From Lachnospiraceae bacterium (GTDB lineage Bacteria; Bacillota; Clostridia; Lachnospirales; Lachnospiraceae), in contig SVEN01000013.1 of assembly GCA_015057365.1 (NCBI GenBank), forward strand, positions 1 through 55,073: a stretch of 55,073 bases of DNA, read 5' to 3'. Shown here piece after piece: positions 44,240-53,209 of the stretch. Within the stretch, counting starts at the first letter, position 1, and the number at the start of each line of letters is the position of its first letter. The notes under the pieces were generated by a model. That model saw only the letters and a list, made by a program, of their open reading frames with translations, did not search any database and was not told the DNA's origin. The translations under genes were made by a program, and so were the position numbers.

Positions 44240-46210
44240 TTACTCCAGTTCAAACGCTCCCGTATATAACCGGTAATAGGTTCCCTTTTCCGCAATCAGT
44301 TTCTCATGGTTTCCCCGTTCGATAATACGGCCGTGATCAAGCACCATGATTACATCGGAATTCTTTACGGTAGACAACCGATGCGCAATAACAAATACGG
44401 TACGACCTTCCATCAGGGAGTCCATACCCTTTTGTACAATCGCTTCGGTGCGGGTATCAATGGAGGAGGTAGCCTCGTCCAGTATCATAACCGGCGGATC
44501 CGCCACCGCTGCCCTTGCGATAGCAAGAAGCTGACGCTGTCCCTGGGATAAATTTGCTCCGTTTCCGGAAAGCTCCGTCTCATAGCCCTTCGGCAGACGG
44601 GTTATAAAATCGTCCGCCCCCGCAAGTTTTGCCGCCGCGATACATTCCTCATCCGTTGCATCCAACTTACCGTAACGAATGTTTTCCATAACCGTTCCGG
44701 TAAACAGGTTCGTCTCCTGCAATACAATGCCGAGAGAGCGACGCAAATCCGCCTTCTTTATCTTATTAATGTTAATACCGTCGTAGCGAATCTTTCCGTC
44801 CGCAATATCATAAAAACGGTTAATCAAATTGGTAATGGTGGTCTTGCCCGCACCGGTAGCGCCTACAAAAGCTACCTTCTGGCCCGGCTCCGCAAACACA
44901 GACACGTTATGCAGTACCATCTTATCCTCTTCGTAACCGAAGTCCACATCATCGAGACGCACATCGCCCCGAAGCAACGTGTACGTAACGCTTCCGTCCG
45001 CCTGATGGGGATGCTTCCACGCCCAGGTACCGGTACGCTTTTCACTCTCCGTAACGGTTCCGTCCGGAGCCACCACCGCATTCACTAAGGTAACATAGCC
45101 GTCGTCCACCTCCGGCGCCTCGTCAATCAAATCAAAAATACGCTCTGCACCCGCAAGACCCATAACAATGGAGTTCACCTGCTGGGATACCTGGCTGATA
45201 TTTCCGGTAAACTGTCTCGTCATAGTTAAGAACGGCACAATCATACTGATGGAAAATGTCATTCCGGAAAGGCTTACATTCGTTGCATCGGAAAGCAAAA
45301 ACGCTCCGCCGGCCAATGCCACGACAACGTACAATACATTACCTATATTATTTAAAATCGGCATCAACATATTGGCATACTGATTCGCTCTCTTGGAATC
45401 CTCGTAAAGGGCATCATTGATTGCATCAAAATCCGCACCGCTCTGCTTCTCATGGCAGAACACCTTCACTACCTTTTGGCCGTTCATCATTTCTTCAATG
45501 AAGCCTTCGGTACGTCCCACCGCTTTCTGTTGACGGACAAAATACAATGCGGAACGACCGCCGATTGCCTTTGTTACCATTGTCATAATCAATACACCCG
45601 CTATGATAATCAGTGCCATCCAGACGCTGTAATACACCATAAGAAAAAGTGCGGCAGATATAGAAACCACAGCTCGGATGAGGCTCGGTAACGACTGGGA
45701 TACCAGCTGGCGCAACGTATCCACATCGTTGGTATAGTGACTCATAATATCGCCGTGGCCGTTTTGATCAAAATATTTAATCGGTAAATTCTGCATACGG
45801 TCAAACATTTCGCCACGCATCTTTTTCAAATAACCCTGGGTCAGAATTGCCCCCAACTGTGCGGATACAAGCTCCGCCACAATGGACAATACGTAAAAGA
45901 ATGCCAGCAACAATACCCACTTTAAAATCTCGACCTTGGCATTCGTCCAATCTCCGGCTCCGGCATATTGCTCAATCACCGCAATGACCTTCTGCATAAA
46001 CGCCGCAGGTATGGTACTGATAATTGCGGAAAACACAATACAAACCACAATGACCGGCAACAACACCGGATAAAATTGATACAGCATTACAACAAGGCGC
46101 TTTAACATCCCTTTATTCATCTTCGGCTTACCGCCCGGCATCTTATCCCCGCCCGGCATTCCCTTGGTGTCTGCACTATGTCTCATTTCTTCTTTCTTAC
46201 TCGGCATCAT
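44240..46210 (-). CDS. ABC exporter subunit B (membrane-ATPase fusion)
   Basis: 656 residues from ATG 46210, which overlaps the stop of the partner gene (SD AAGGGAGGTGACG). A cytoplasmic N-terminus rich in Lys/Pro/Gly, six helices in the membrane domain (about 45-330), then an ATPase domain with GATGAGKTT (Walker A), NLSQGQRQLLAIARAA (signature) and MILDEATSSIDTRTE (Walker B plus catalytic Glu). An insert of about 35 residues (VTLVNAVVAPDGTVTESEKR) lies between the two domains. It supplies the consensus ATP site of a heterodimer; the substrate is unknown, probably drugs or lipids. Confidence 0.92.
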   Translation of the reverse strand: MMPSKKEEMRHSADTKGMPGGDKMPGGKPKMNKGMLKRLVVMLYQFYPVLLPVIVVCIVFSAIISTIPAAFMQKVIAVIEQYAGAGDWTNAKVEILKWVLLLAFFYVLSIVAELVSAQLGAILTQGYLKKMRGEMFDRMQNLPIKYFDQNGHGDIMSHYTNDVDTLRQLVSQSLPSLIRAVVSISAALFLMVYYSVWMALIIIAGVLIMTMVTKAIGGRSALYFVRQQKAVGRTEGFIEEMMNGQKVVKVFCHEKQSGADFDAINDALYEDSKRANQYANMLMPILNNIGNVLYVVVALAGGAFLLSDATNVSLSGMTFSISMIVPFLTMTRQFTGNISQVSQQVNSIVMGLAGAERIFDLIDEAPEVDDGYVTLVNAVVAPDGTVTESEKRTGTWAWKHPHQADGSVTYTLLRGDVRLDDVDFGYEEDKMVLHNVSVFAEPGQKVAFVGATGAGKTTITNLINRFYDIADGKIRYDGININKIKKADLRRSLGIVLQETNLFTGTVMENIRYGKLDATDEECIAAAKLAGADDFITRLPKGYETELSGNGANLSQGQRQLLAIARAAVADPPVMILDEATSSIDTRTEAIVQKGMDSLMEGRTVFVIAHRLSTVKNSDVIMVLDHGRIIERGNHEKLIAEKGTYYRLYTGAFELE

Positions 46211-47951
46211 CGTCACCTCCCTTATTCTGTGAGGTGTATACCTCTTGATAAATCTCATTGGAAGCGAGAAGCTCCTCATGGGTGCCTACCGCAACAATAC
46301 GACCACCGTCCATAATCACAATCTTGTCCGCATCCTGTACGGAAGATACTCGCTGCGCAATAATAATCTTGGTGGTTTCCGGAATAAACTCACGAAACGC
46401 CTTACGAATCAGTGCATCGGTACGGGTATCCACCGCACTGGTGGAATCGTCCAGAATCAAAATCTTCGGCTTTTTAAGAAGCGCTCTCGCAATACACAAG
46501 CGCTGCTTCTGACCGCCGGATACATTAGCGCCGCCCTGCTCTATGTAGGTATCATATTTGTCCGGGAAGCTTTCGATAAATTCCGATGCCTGCGCCAGAC
46601 GACAAGCCTCCATAAGCTCTTCGTCCGTAGCCTCTGCATTACCCCAGCGAAGATTCTCTTTAATCGTACCGGAAAACAACACATTCTTCTGAAGCACCAC
46701 CGCCACCTGATTACGAAGACTCTCCAAATCATAGTCCCTTACATCCACACCGCCTACCGTAACGGAGCCGTCCGTCACATCGTACAGGCGGGAAATCAGC
46801 TGAATCAAAGAGGTTTTGGAAGAACCGGTACCGCCTAAAATACCCACCGTCTCTCCCGACCGAATCGTAAGGTCAATATCGGACAGTGCATAACGATCCG
46901 CCGTTTTGGAATATTTGAAATTCACATCCCGAAACACAACAGAACCGTCCTTCACCTCATATACCGGGTTCACCGGATTCGTAAGAGAAGGCTTCTCCTC
47001 CAACACTTCCACAACACGCTCCGCAGACTCCGCGGAAATGGTCAACATTACAAAAATCATGGAAAGCACCATCAAAGAGCTGAGTACCATAAAACCATAA
47101 GTAACCATAGACGATATCTGTCCCACATCCATTGCCACACCCTTCGTGGAAACCACCAGATAGGAACCGAAGGATAAGACAAAAATCATATTTACATACA
47201 GACAAAACTGCATCAGCGGGCTGTTCAGCACCACGATACGCTCTGCCTTTGTGAAGTCCTTACAAACATCCTCTGCCGCAAAGTTAAACTTCTCCTTTTC
47301 ATATTCCTCGCGGACAAAGGACTTTACCACACGCATGCCCTTTACGTTTTCCTGAACAGACTCATTCAGGCGGTCATATTTACGGAATACGCTGCGGAAC
47401 AGCGGCATCGCCTTCTTTGCCACCATAATGAGACCAAAGGCCAGAATCGGCACCACCACCACAAACATAAGCGCCATCTTGCCGCCCATAATAAAAGCCA
47501 TCACAATAGCAAAAATAAACATCAGCGGACTGCGGATTGCGATACGGATTAACATCATAAAGGACATCTGCACATTGGCAACATCCGTGGTAAGGCGGGT
47601 CACCAAAGAAGACGTCGAAAACTTGTCGATATTCTCGAAAGAATACTCCTGAATCCGGTAATACAAATCATGACGCAAATTCTTTGCAAATCCGCAGGAT
47701 GCCTTAGAACCGGTAATTCCAGCCAAGCCTCCGAAAAACAAAGATATGCAGGCCATGGCAAACAGCACCAGACCATGCTTTACAATAACCGAAATATCGC
47801 ATCCGGCCTTTATTTGATTGACCAGCTCCGCAACGACGAACGGAATCAGACATTCCATCACTACCTCGCCGACCATAAGGATTGGCGTCAGAATAGAGAC
47901 CTTCTTATATTCCCTGACGCAACCCATCAACTTTCTAAGCATGCCAAACAT
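46197..47951 (-). CDS. ABC exporter subunit A (degenerate ATP site)
   Basis: 584 residues, SD GAAAGGAGGCATTGCT. Six helices (about 15-310), then an ATPase domain with GGTGSSKTSL, NVSGGQKQRLCIARAL and LILDDSTSAVDTRTD. The Asp in place of the catalytic Glu after Walker B marks the degenerate site typical of one half of heterodimeric Firmicutes exporters (like YheH/YheI or LmrCD). It is translated just before, and overlapping, the partner gene. Confidence 0.92.
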   Translation of the reverse strand: MFGMLRKLMGCVREYKKVSILTPILMVGEVVMECLIPFVVAELVNQIKAGCDISVIVKHGLVLFAMACISLFFGGLAGITGSKASCGFAKNLRHDLYYRIQEYSFENIDKFSTSSLVTRLTTDVANVQMSFMMLIRIAIRSPLMFIFAIVMAFIMGGKMALMFVVVVPILAFGLIMVAKKAMPLFRSVFRKYDRLNESVQENVKGMRVVKSFVREEYEKEKFNFAAEDVCKDFTKAERIVVLNSPLMQFCLYVNMIFVLSFGSYLVVSTKGVAMDVGQISSMVTYGFMVLSSLMVLSMIFVMLTISAESAERVVEVLEEKPSLTNPVNPVYEVKDGSVVFRDVNFKYSKTADRYALSDIDLTIRSGETVGILGGTGSSKTSLIQLISRLYDVTDGSVTVGGVDVRDYDLESLRNQVAVVLQKNVLFSGTIKENLRWGNAEATDEELMEACRLAQASEFIESFPDKYDTYIEQGGANVSGGQKQRLCIARALLKKPKILILDDSTSAVDTRTDALIRKAFREFIPETTKIIIAQRVSSVQDADKIVIMDGGRIVAVGTHEELLASNEIYQEVYTSQNKGGDDDAE

Positions 47952-48088
47952 AGCAATGCCTCCTTTCGTTTACACATGCAATCTTCACAAAAAGCCTTGC
48001 AAAAAATACACTAATTACCAAGTTTATCACACTCACTTTTCAAAATCAATGTACTTTAGAAAGATTTCGATATTTCGGTAAAAAAAGT
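47952..48088 (-). other. Leader/spacer upstream of ABC exporter
   Basis: A+T-rich, with a weak promoter-like TTGATT...GATAAA on the minus strand (about 48020-48050); nothing else supported. Confidence 0.35.
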
Positions 48089-48122
48089 GAGAAAGGCCGC
48101 ATTACAAATCACGACCTTTCTC
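48089..48122 (-). terminator. Terminator after metallopeptidase lipoprotein gene
   Basis: Minus strand GAGAAAGGTCG...CGGCCTTTCTC (11 bp) then ACTTTTTTT. Confidence 0.87.
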
Positions 48123-48142
48123 AATATAAATCCTAAAAACTT

Positions 48143-50371
48143 TTACTGAATATCCACGTTCCTGCTCTCATCCCATGCGTCCGCTTTTTCTTCAAACCAT
48201 GCTCCAAAGTCCTCGAATACAGTTTCCGATACAATCTCTTTCAGTACCGGAACCATTTCTTCCTTCGACAAGCTGCTCCCTCCGTTTAATCGGCTTGTGG
48301 CTTCTGCATGAATATTCCGGTAAATGTCATCGCCGTATGTCTCAAACAAATACGTCACAAACCAATATCCGTAGTAATAATGCGGTTCCGTGGTCGGCCA
48401 CTCACGTACAAACAATTCCTCCGCATTCTCTGCCTTAATATCCAGCCATTTATATCCGTAATTTTCGTCCCCGTTGTAGTGGAACGTAAACAGCTTATCC
48501 TCCTCACTTACTTTTCCCTGCATATAAGAAGCAAAGCCCTCATCCATGATTCCGTCCATCATAGCTCCGTTACGCTCCTGAATCGCATGTGACATTTCAT
48601 GTATCACTACATCTCCGTGGCCACCCTCGATATCCAAATCCGACGGATCTATTACAATTGCAAAGCCCGTACTGCTCGGCCAAAAAACTTCCTGCGGCAC
48701 CACAAAAATATGAAACTTCTCCTGATTCATATCTACTCCGAGAAAGGCCTCGCTTCCCCAAAGGAAAAAGCGCAAATCACCGGTTTGTTTGCTGTACTTT
48801 GTATCGTTGAGGAACTTCCAGCCGGTCTCGTCCTCCATCTGACCGTACAAGCTTTCCAAAAGTTCCATTACATTTCCCTGTAAGGTTACCCCTTGATCCA
48901 CAAACAAAACGATATGTTCCGATTCCACATATTCTATCCGCTCGGTAAGATACGTATCCTCTGCTTTTCCGGACAATGCCAACGGTTTTTGCACCTCGTA
49001 ATCCTCCGTCATCAGCAAAGTAACCTCATCTTCTCCACCCTCTACGAGCTTTACTACATTTTCGGTAAATTCTCTCTGAAGAATACGATTTCCCCGTTCA
49101 TCCGACCAGCCTTCTCCCTCCAGCTTTTTCCCATCGATTTCCATTTGATATACAAAATAGGTAGCCTTTTCTGCTTCGTCATAGAAAATCTTTTTCATGG
49201 TCAGTTCAATTCCTGAGCGGCCTACCACCAGGGTTTCCCCCTCAGAAATCCGAAACGGCTCATCAAATGCCACATCCGGTGCCTTTACCGGTCTTTCTCT
49301 GGTAAGTAGCTTGCCGTCCGCCTTTTTTAAATCATACCCTTCCGTATCCATCCAAAGGAATACTTGCTCCGCATATGTAAAATCGAACGGCGGAAATGCC
49401 GGATTTGCAAATCCGGTGTACTTATTCCCGGCTTCCTCCAACACCATGTAATTCTCATCCGTAATCCGATATTCGGTTCCGTCCACCTCTAAGGTCAACT
49501 CGGAAATAAATTCGCTCCATTGCGGTTGAAAATCATTATCTCTTTGTTCCTCTCTGCCGGCTTCCACCACAACATTACCGCTTGGGATATCTCCTTCAAA
49601 ATAGAACTCCGCTTCATACTGTCCATAGAGTGTCCTTGTAAGCGTATACTTGTTTCCTCCGCAGGAAAAAGTCACACCCGTATACTCTCTGTTTTCTATC
49701 GGGCAAAACTTCTGTTGCGGGATCGTCAAACGATATTCCGGTGTTTCGATGTGATACTCCTTCGGCTCCGACGTATTCTTTCCGAAAGTCACACGCAAAA
49801 GATCCACTACTACCGGCCTTCCGTCCGTAATGCCGTAAGGAGTTCCCAACAAATTCACGTGATACAAGGATTTATCCGTCTCATCCTGTATTCCGTACCC
49901 TTCACAAGTCCAATACAGTTCCGGATTCGTATCAAATATCTCTTCCTCCAAAAGATACACGGACAATTCCAATTCATCGAAGGAGTTGGTCAGTTCTTCC
50001 TCCTCTACATAAACGTCAAACAATAATACCGGCGTCTCCGTATCACCGGTCACTGCCTTAAACTCAAATCGAAAGTTACTGTCTTCGCAGCTTTCATTCA
50101 CTTCATGACAATACCCACGCTCTACCAACCGGGCCGAACTCTCATCCTTATGCTTGTCTCTTATATGTTCCCCCAACACTCTCTGCTCCGGAGTAGGGGT
50201 TGCGGTAGGGGCCGGAGTTGCCGTTATTTCCACAGGCATTGTCGTTTTCTCCGCCTCTGCCTTATCGATTGCATCCAATATCGCATCCATCGGAACCTGC
50301 GGTTCCTTTTTACATCCTGCCAGCAAAACCGCTGCCACCAGTCCCAACAGCAGCCATCCTTTTTTCTTCAT
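48143..50371 (-). CDS. Lipoprotein with anti-sigma-like sensor domain and HExxH metallopeptidase domain
   Basis: 742 residues. Lipobox VLLAGC (Cys20) and a Thr/Pro linker (about 48-62) anchor it outside the membrane. Residues about 80-350 align by eye with the extracellular part of the anti-sigma protein encoded next to it: ARLVERGYCHEVN versus ADLVEEGYVHEIN, LLFDVYVEEEEL versus LIFDVYVEDAEL, EGYGIQDETD versus EGYGVKDAET. The C-terminal region (about 500-742) is a gluzincin-type peptidase: VVIHEMSHAIQ (H591, E592, H595) and E611 in MDEGFASYM. Inference: it senses the same signal as, or cleaves, the anti-sigma factor. No exact family is known to me. Confidence 0.72.
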   Translation of the reverse strand: MKKKGWLLLGLVAAVLLAGCKKEPQVPMDAILDAIDKAEAEKTTMPVEITATPAPTATPTPEQRVLGEHIRDKHKDESSARLVERGYCHEVNESCEDSNFRFEFKAVTGDTETPVLLFDVYVEEEELTNSFDELELSVYLLEEEIFDTNPELYWTCEGYGIQDETDKSLYHVNLLGTPYGITDGRPVVVDLLRVTFGKNTSEPKEYHIETPEYRLTIPQQKFCPIENREYTGVTFSCGGNKYTLTRTLYGQYEAEFYFEGDIPSGNVVVEAGREEQRDNDFQPQWSEFISELTLEVDGTEYRITDENYMVLEEAGNKYTGFANPAFPPFDFTYAEQVFLWMDTEGYDLKKADGKLLTRERPVKAPDVAFDEPFRISEGETLVVGRSGIELTMKKIFYDEAEKATYFVYQMEIDGKKLEGEGWSDERGNRILQREFTENVVKLVEGGEDEVTLLMTEDYEVQKPLALSGKAEDTYLTERIEYVESEHIVLFVDQGVTLQGNVMELLESLYGQMEDETGWKFLNDTKYSKQTGDLRFFLWGSEAFLGVDMNQEKFHIFVVPQEVFWPSSTGFAIVIDPSDLDIEGGHGDVVIHEMSHAIQERNGAMMDGIMDEGFASYMQGKVSEEDKLFTFHYNGDENYGYKWLDIKAENAEELFVREWPTTEPHYYYGYWFVTYLFETYGDDIYRNIHAEATSRLNGGSSLSKEEMVPVLKEIVSETVFEDFGAWFEEKADAWDESRNVDIQ

Positions 50372-50393
50372 CTTTCTTTTCTCTCCCTTTCTC

Positions 50394-51512
50394 TTATTTT
50401 AACCGAATTCCGGTATCGCCGTGCTTCAAATAAATCTCTTGTGCAGACCCATCGTCCACCGGCGGGAAATACACCCAGGCATGATACCAGCCGGGTACTC
50501 CCGCTTCTCCGGTTTCATCACAATATACCAGACCTTTCTTCTCCGTATCAATCCCGAAGCTTTCTCCGTCTGCCTCAAGTGTCAAATCCTTCGCAAACTC
50601 GTCCCACTGCATCTGAAGCAGCGTTTCCAGGTCGTTTTGCGTTGTATATTGTCCCTCTAAGGACACTCCGTCATACGGAAACATGAAACTGCATCCGGTA
50701 TCGTACACACTGAATTCTACGTAATTTAAATAACATTCTCTTTTTTCGTCAGGAAAACGGATTCCGTCGTAATAGTTTTGCGTAATCGGATGTAGTCCGC
50801 CCTGCGGCAAGGAAAAACGGTACTCCAGATTCATATAATACGGCAGTGACATATGTTCAAACCAAATCTCTCTTACACTGATTACCACCGGCTCTCCGTG
50901 GCTGATCCACGCCGAGGCACCGTCAAGGGACACATGATACAAATTCTCCGTTTCCGCATCCTTCACACCGTATCCTTCCGCCATGCCGTACGCATCCAGT
51001 TCATTTTCATACTGCTTCTCCCCCAACGTATATGCGTACAACCGAATGCTGTCATTGTTACCTGCCAGCTCCGCATCTTCCACATACACATCAAATATCA
51101 GCTTCGGATAATTGACATCTCCCGCAACCGCCACCAAATCCACACGAAAAATCCCTTCCGATGCGGTCAGGTTAATTTCATGAACATATCCTTCTTCAAC
51201 CAGGTCTGCCGTAGTTTCATCCCGAAACAGATTCCGGAACAGTTCTCCCAACTTCCCGGTTGCCGCCAGTGCCGTGGTTGCCACCGCCAGAGAACAAAAA
51301 ATCACGATACAAGCTGCCGAGAGGACCTTCTTCCAAGTCGCTCTCTGCTTTTTCTTCTCCGTAAAATCAATCAATGTCCCTTTTTCTTCCCGGGTTGTCC
51401 CGGTAGCGGTCATCTCTTTTCCTGCCCGATAAAGCAATTGCTCCGCCGTCACACGGTTATAGGTGTTGCAAAAGGTATCTACCTGCTGTTTGTATTCCAT
51501 CTTTACGCTCAT
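50394..51512 (-). CDS. Membrane-anchored anti-sigma factor candidate (ECF pair 3)
   Basis: 372 residues; ATG overlaps the sigma stop (TGATG). The cytoplasmic part is about 60 residues, one membrane segment lies at about 62-84 (KVLSAACIVIFCSLAVATTA), and the extracellular domain of about 285 residues has GYVHEINLTASEGIFRVDLV, LIFDVYVEDAEL and LYHVSLDGASAW. That outer domain is homologous by eye to residues about 80-350 of the lipoprotein encoded downstream. The plan resembles DUF4179-type anti-sigma proteins. It likely inhibits the sigma factor until an extracellular signal is received. Confidence 0.75.
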   Translation of the reverse strand: MSVKMEYKQQVDTFCNTYNRVTAEQLLYRAGKEMTATGTTREEKGTLIDFTEKKKQRATWKKVLSAACIVIFCSLAVATTALAATGKLGELFRNLFRDETTADLVEEGYVHEINLTASEGIFRVDLVAVAGDVNYPKLIFDVYVEDAELAGNNDSIRLYAYTLGEKQYENELDAYGMAEGYGVKDAETENLYHVSLDGASAWISHGEPVVISVREIWFEHMSLPYYMNLEYRFSLPQGGLHPITQNYYDGIRFPDEKRECYLNYVEFSVYDTGCSFMFPYDGVSLEGQYTTQNDLETLLQMQWDEFAKDLTLEADGESFGIDTEKKGLVYCDETGEAGVPGWYHAWVYFPPVDDGSAQEIYLKHGDTGIRLK

Positions 51513-51991
51513 CAGAACCAGTCCTCCTTTCGCAAAGACTTCCCAAGTTTTTCCCTACCTCGTTTCAATCGTATCTTTACGGTTGCTTCCGGAAGGTCCG
51601 TCACTTCCGCAATCTGCCGGATAGAATACTCCTCATAATAAAATAAATGAAGCGGAATTCTGTATTTTTCCGGTAACCGCAGCACCCATTGCAGCAGTTC
51701 TCCCTGCTCTTCTTTCGCTGCTGCCGGCAAATCCTCCGGCAACGGTCCATCCGACAAATGACTTCTGCTCCGTATATGATTTTTACATAAATTAATGGAC
51801 ACGCGAATCAACCATGCTTTCATGTGTTCTTCGCTTTCAAACTCCGGGGCATGACTCAGAAGTTTTAAAAAAACCTCCTGCTCCAAATCCGCAGCATCCT
51901 CCACATTTCTCACATAGTTAAACACAACCGCATAGACGGTATTCTTAAATTTTTCAAACACTTCCAAGAATACGGTTTCTGTCATTTTCAT
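51512..51991 (-). CDS. ECF-type RNA polymerase sigma factor (pair 3)
   Basis: 159 residues. Region 2: YAVVFNYVRNVEDAADLEQE and AWLIRVSINLCKN; region 4: LPEKYRIPLHLFYYEEYSIR then LPEATVKIRLKRGREKLGK. It is short, like SigV- or SigI-like minimal ECF factors. Translation of the anti-sigma gene is coupled through the TGATG overlap. A TGAAAC-type ECF promoter candidate lies upstream (52051-52079). No SD is obvious before the ATG. Confidence 0.93.
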   Translation of the reverse strand: MKMTETVFLEVFEKFKNTVYAVVFNYVRNVEDAADLEQEVFLKLLSHAPEFESEEHMKAWLIRVSINLCKNHIRSRSHLSDGPLPEDLPAAAKEEQGELLQWVLRLPEKYRIPLHLFYYEEYSIRQIAEVTDLPEATVKIRLKRGREKLGKSLRKEDWF

Positions 51992-52050
51992 TGTTTTAAG
52001 AGATCTCTCACTTTCGTTGAAATGCTTCTTCCATGACTCATTTCACTTAT

Positions 52051-52079
52051 AATACACACAAGAGCAGGAAAAAGTTTCA
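52051..52079 (-). promoter_or_regulatory. Candidate ECF promoter of sigma 3 operon
   Basis: Minus strand TGAAAC, 17 bases, TGTATT, about 60-90 bases before the sigma start. TGAAAC is the SigW/SigX-type -35; the -10 deviates from CGTA, so a sigma-A promoter (TATTAT nearby) remains possible. Confidence 0.45.
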
Positions 52080-52146
52080 AAAAATTTTTTTACATTCCGG
52101 ACAACAGTATAGCAAACTTTTGTGCTTTACTCAAGTAAATCTTTCT

Positions 52147-52181
52147 TTTGGGGGCTGACGCTGTTCGTCACCCCCCCAAAT
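52147..52181 (-). terminator. Hairpin after Cys-rich protein gene
   Basis: Minus strand TTTGGGGG(GG)TGACG-AACAG-CGTCAGCCCCCAAA is a stable stem without a downstream T run. Confidence 0.5.
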
Positions 52182-52188
52182 GCTGATT

Positions 52189-53124
52189 TTAGACTTCCGG
52201 AAACACCGAGGTATCATCACTTACGATTTTGGTACAGTCATTGTTTGACATCTGACCATACCCGTTACCGTTGCAGTCACATTCACAGGTACCGCAGCCA
52301 CAGTCCGTTCCCTGCAGTTCCCCCAGGTCTAACGGCTTAATGGCCAGATTCAACAAATCACCTGCCACAAAACGCATGCAATCGGTATTATCCGCCGCTA
52401 AGATGCTGCCCTTCGGCACATCGATTTTTCCGGCACTTTTCACGCGGTAGCCCGCAAAATACAGACTCTGCAATACCAACGTAAGTCCCACGGTTGCCGT
52501 ACTGTCCTCAATGTCAAAATCCAACAGCTTCGCCAAGCCGTACAGGTTCAACCCCTGCCGGATAAAGTTGCTGTCCTGGCTAAACCCGATAAAATTGATA
52601 ACCGGTGTCGGCGTATCTGCTGTCGTATCGTAAGAAAAACCGTACGGCGCAAAGATTTCCAATTCCACGGAAACCGGATTGGTATCCTCATCATAGGTCG
52701 GTGCCGCGGTAGACGCCGGCAAATATACCGCCGTCGGGAAAATCGTTGCCACCAGACGACCTGCCGCATCATACAACTCTACCGCAAACTGCACAGTAAT
52801 CCCGGCCAAGGTTACCACGTAGCAATTCGGTCTGCCCGCCAATGACTCAATCTGTACCCCTTCCGGCCCATAGGTGTAGTCGGCATCAATTACCTTTACC
52901 GACGCACTCGTTACCGTCGGATAGGTAGTGGCGATGTCCACACCCAAATCAAAGGTGGTACAAAGGTTAATACCGATTTCATCATAAATCAAAGGAGCCA
53001 TAATACTTAATACCGACGGGTCGCCGCATACCGGATTCGCACAGAGATCCGTACAGCCGGAGTATAACTTCTGTACCGCGTTGCTGACGATTCTCGAACG
53101 GTTCGAACATTTACATTTTGCCAT
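52189..53124 (-). CDS. Cys-rich structural-type protein of unknown function
   Basis: 311 residues from MAKCKCSNRSRIVSNAVQKL (ATG 53124, nine bases after AAAGG). There is no signal peptide or membrane helix. Cys residues cluster at both ends: CKC, CTDLCANPVC near the start and DCGCGTCECDCNGNGYG near the end; the middle (about 55-260) is rich in Thr, Val and Tyr, as in beta-sheet proteins. The C-terminal CGCGTCECDC could bind metal or form crosslinks. It resembles spore coat or exosporium proteins in composition, but I recognise no family. Confidence 0.6.
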   Translation of the reverse strand: MAKCKCSNRSRIVSNAVQKLYSGCTDLCANPVCGDPSVLSIMAPLIYDEIGINLCTTFDLGVDIATTYPTVTSASVKVIDADYTYGPEGVQIESLAGRPNCYVVTLAGITVQFAVELYDAAGRLVATIFPTAVYLPASTAAPTYDEDTNPVSVELEIFAPYGFSYDTTADTPTPVINFIGFSQDSNFIRQGLNLYGLAKLLDFDIEDSTATVGLTLVLQSLYFAGYRVKSAGKIDVPKGSILAADNTDCMRFVAGDLLNLAIKPLDLGELQGTDCGCGTCECDCNGNGYGQMSNNDCTKIVSDDTSVFPEV

Positions 53125-53209
53125 ACTGCACATCCTTTTCTTTTTTCTATATCATACGTTCTAATTCCCGGTTTGTGACCATAGCAATAATAAAAAAGCG
53201 GTGAATATC

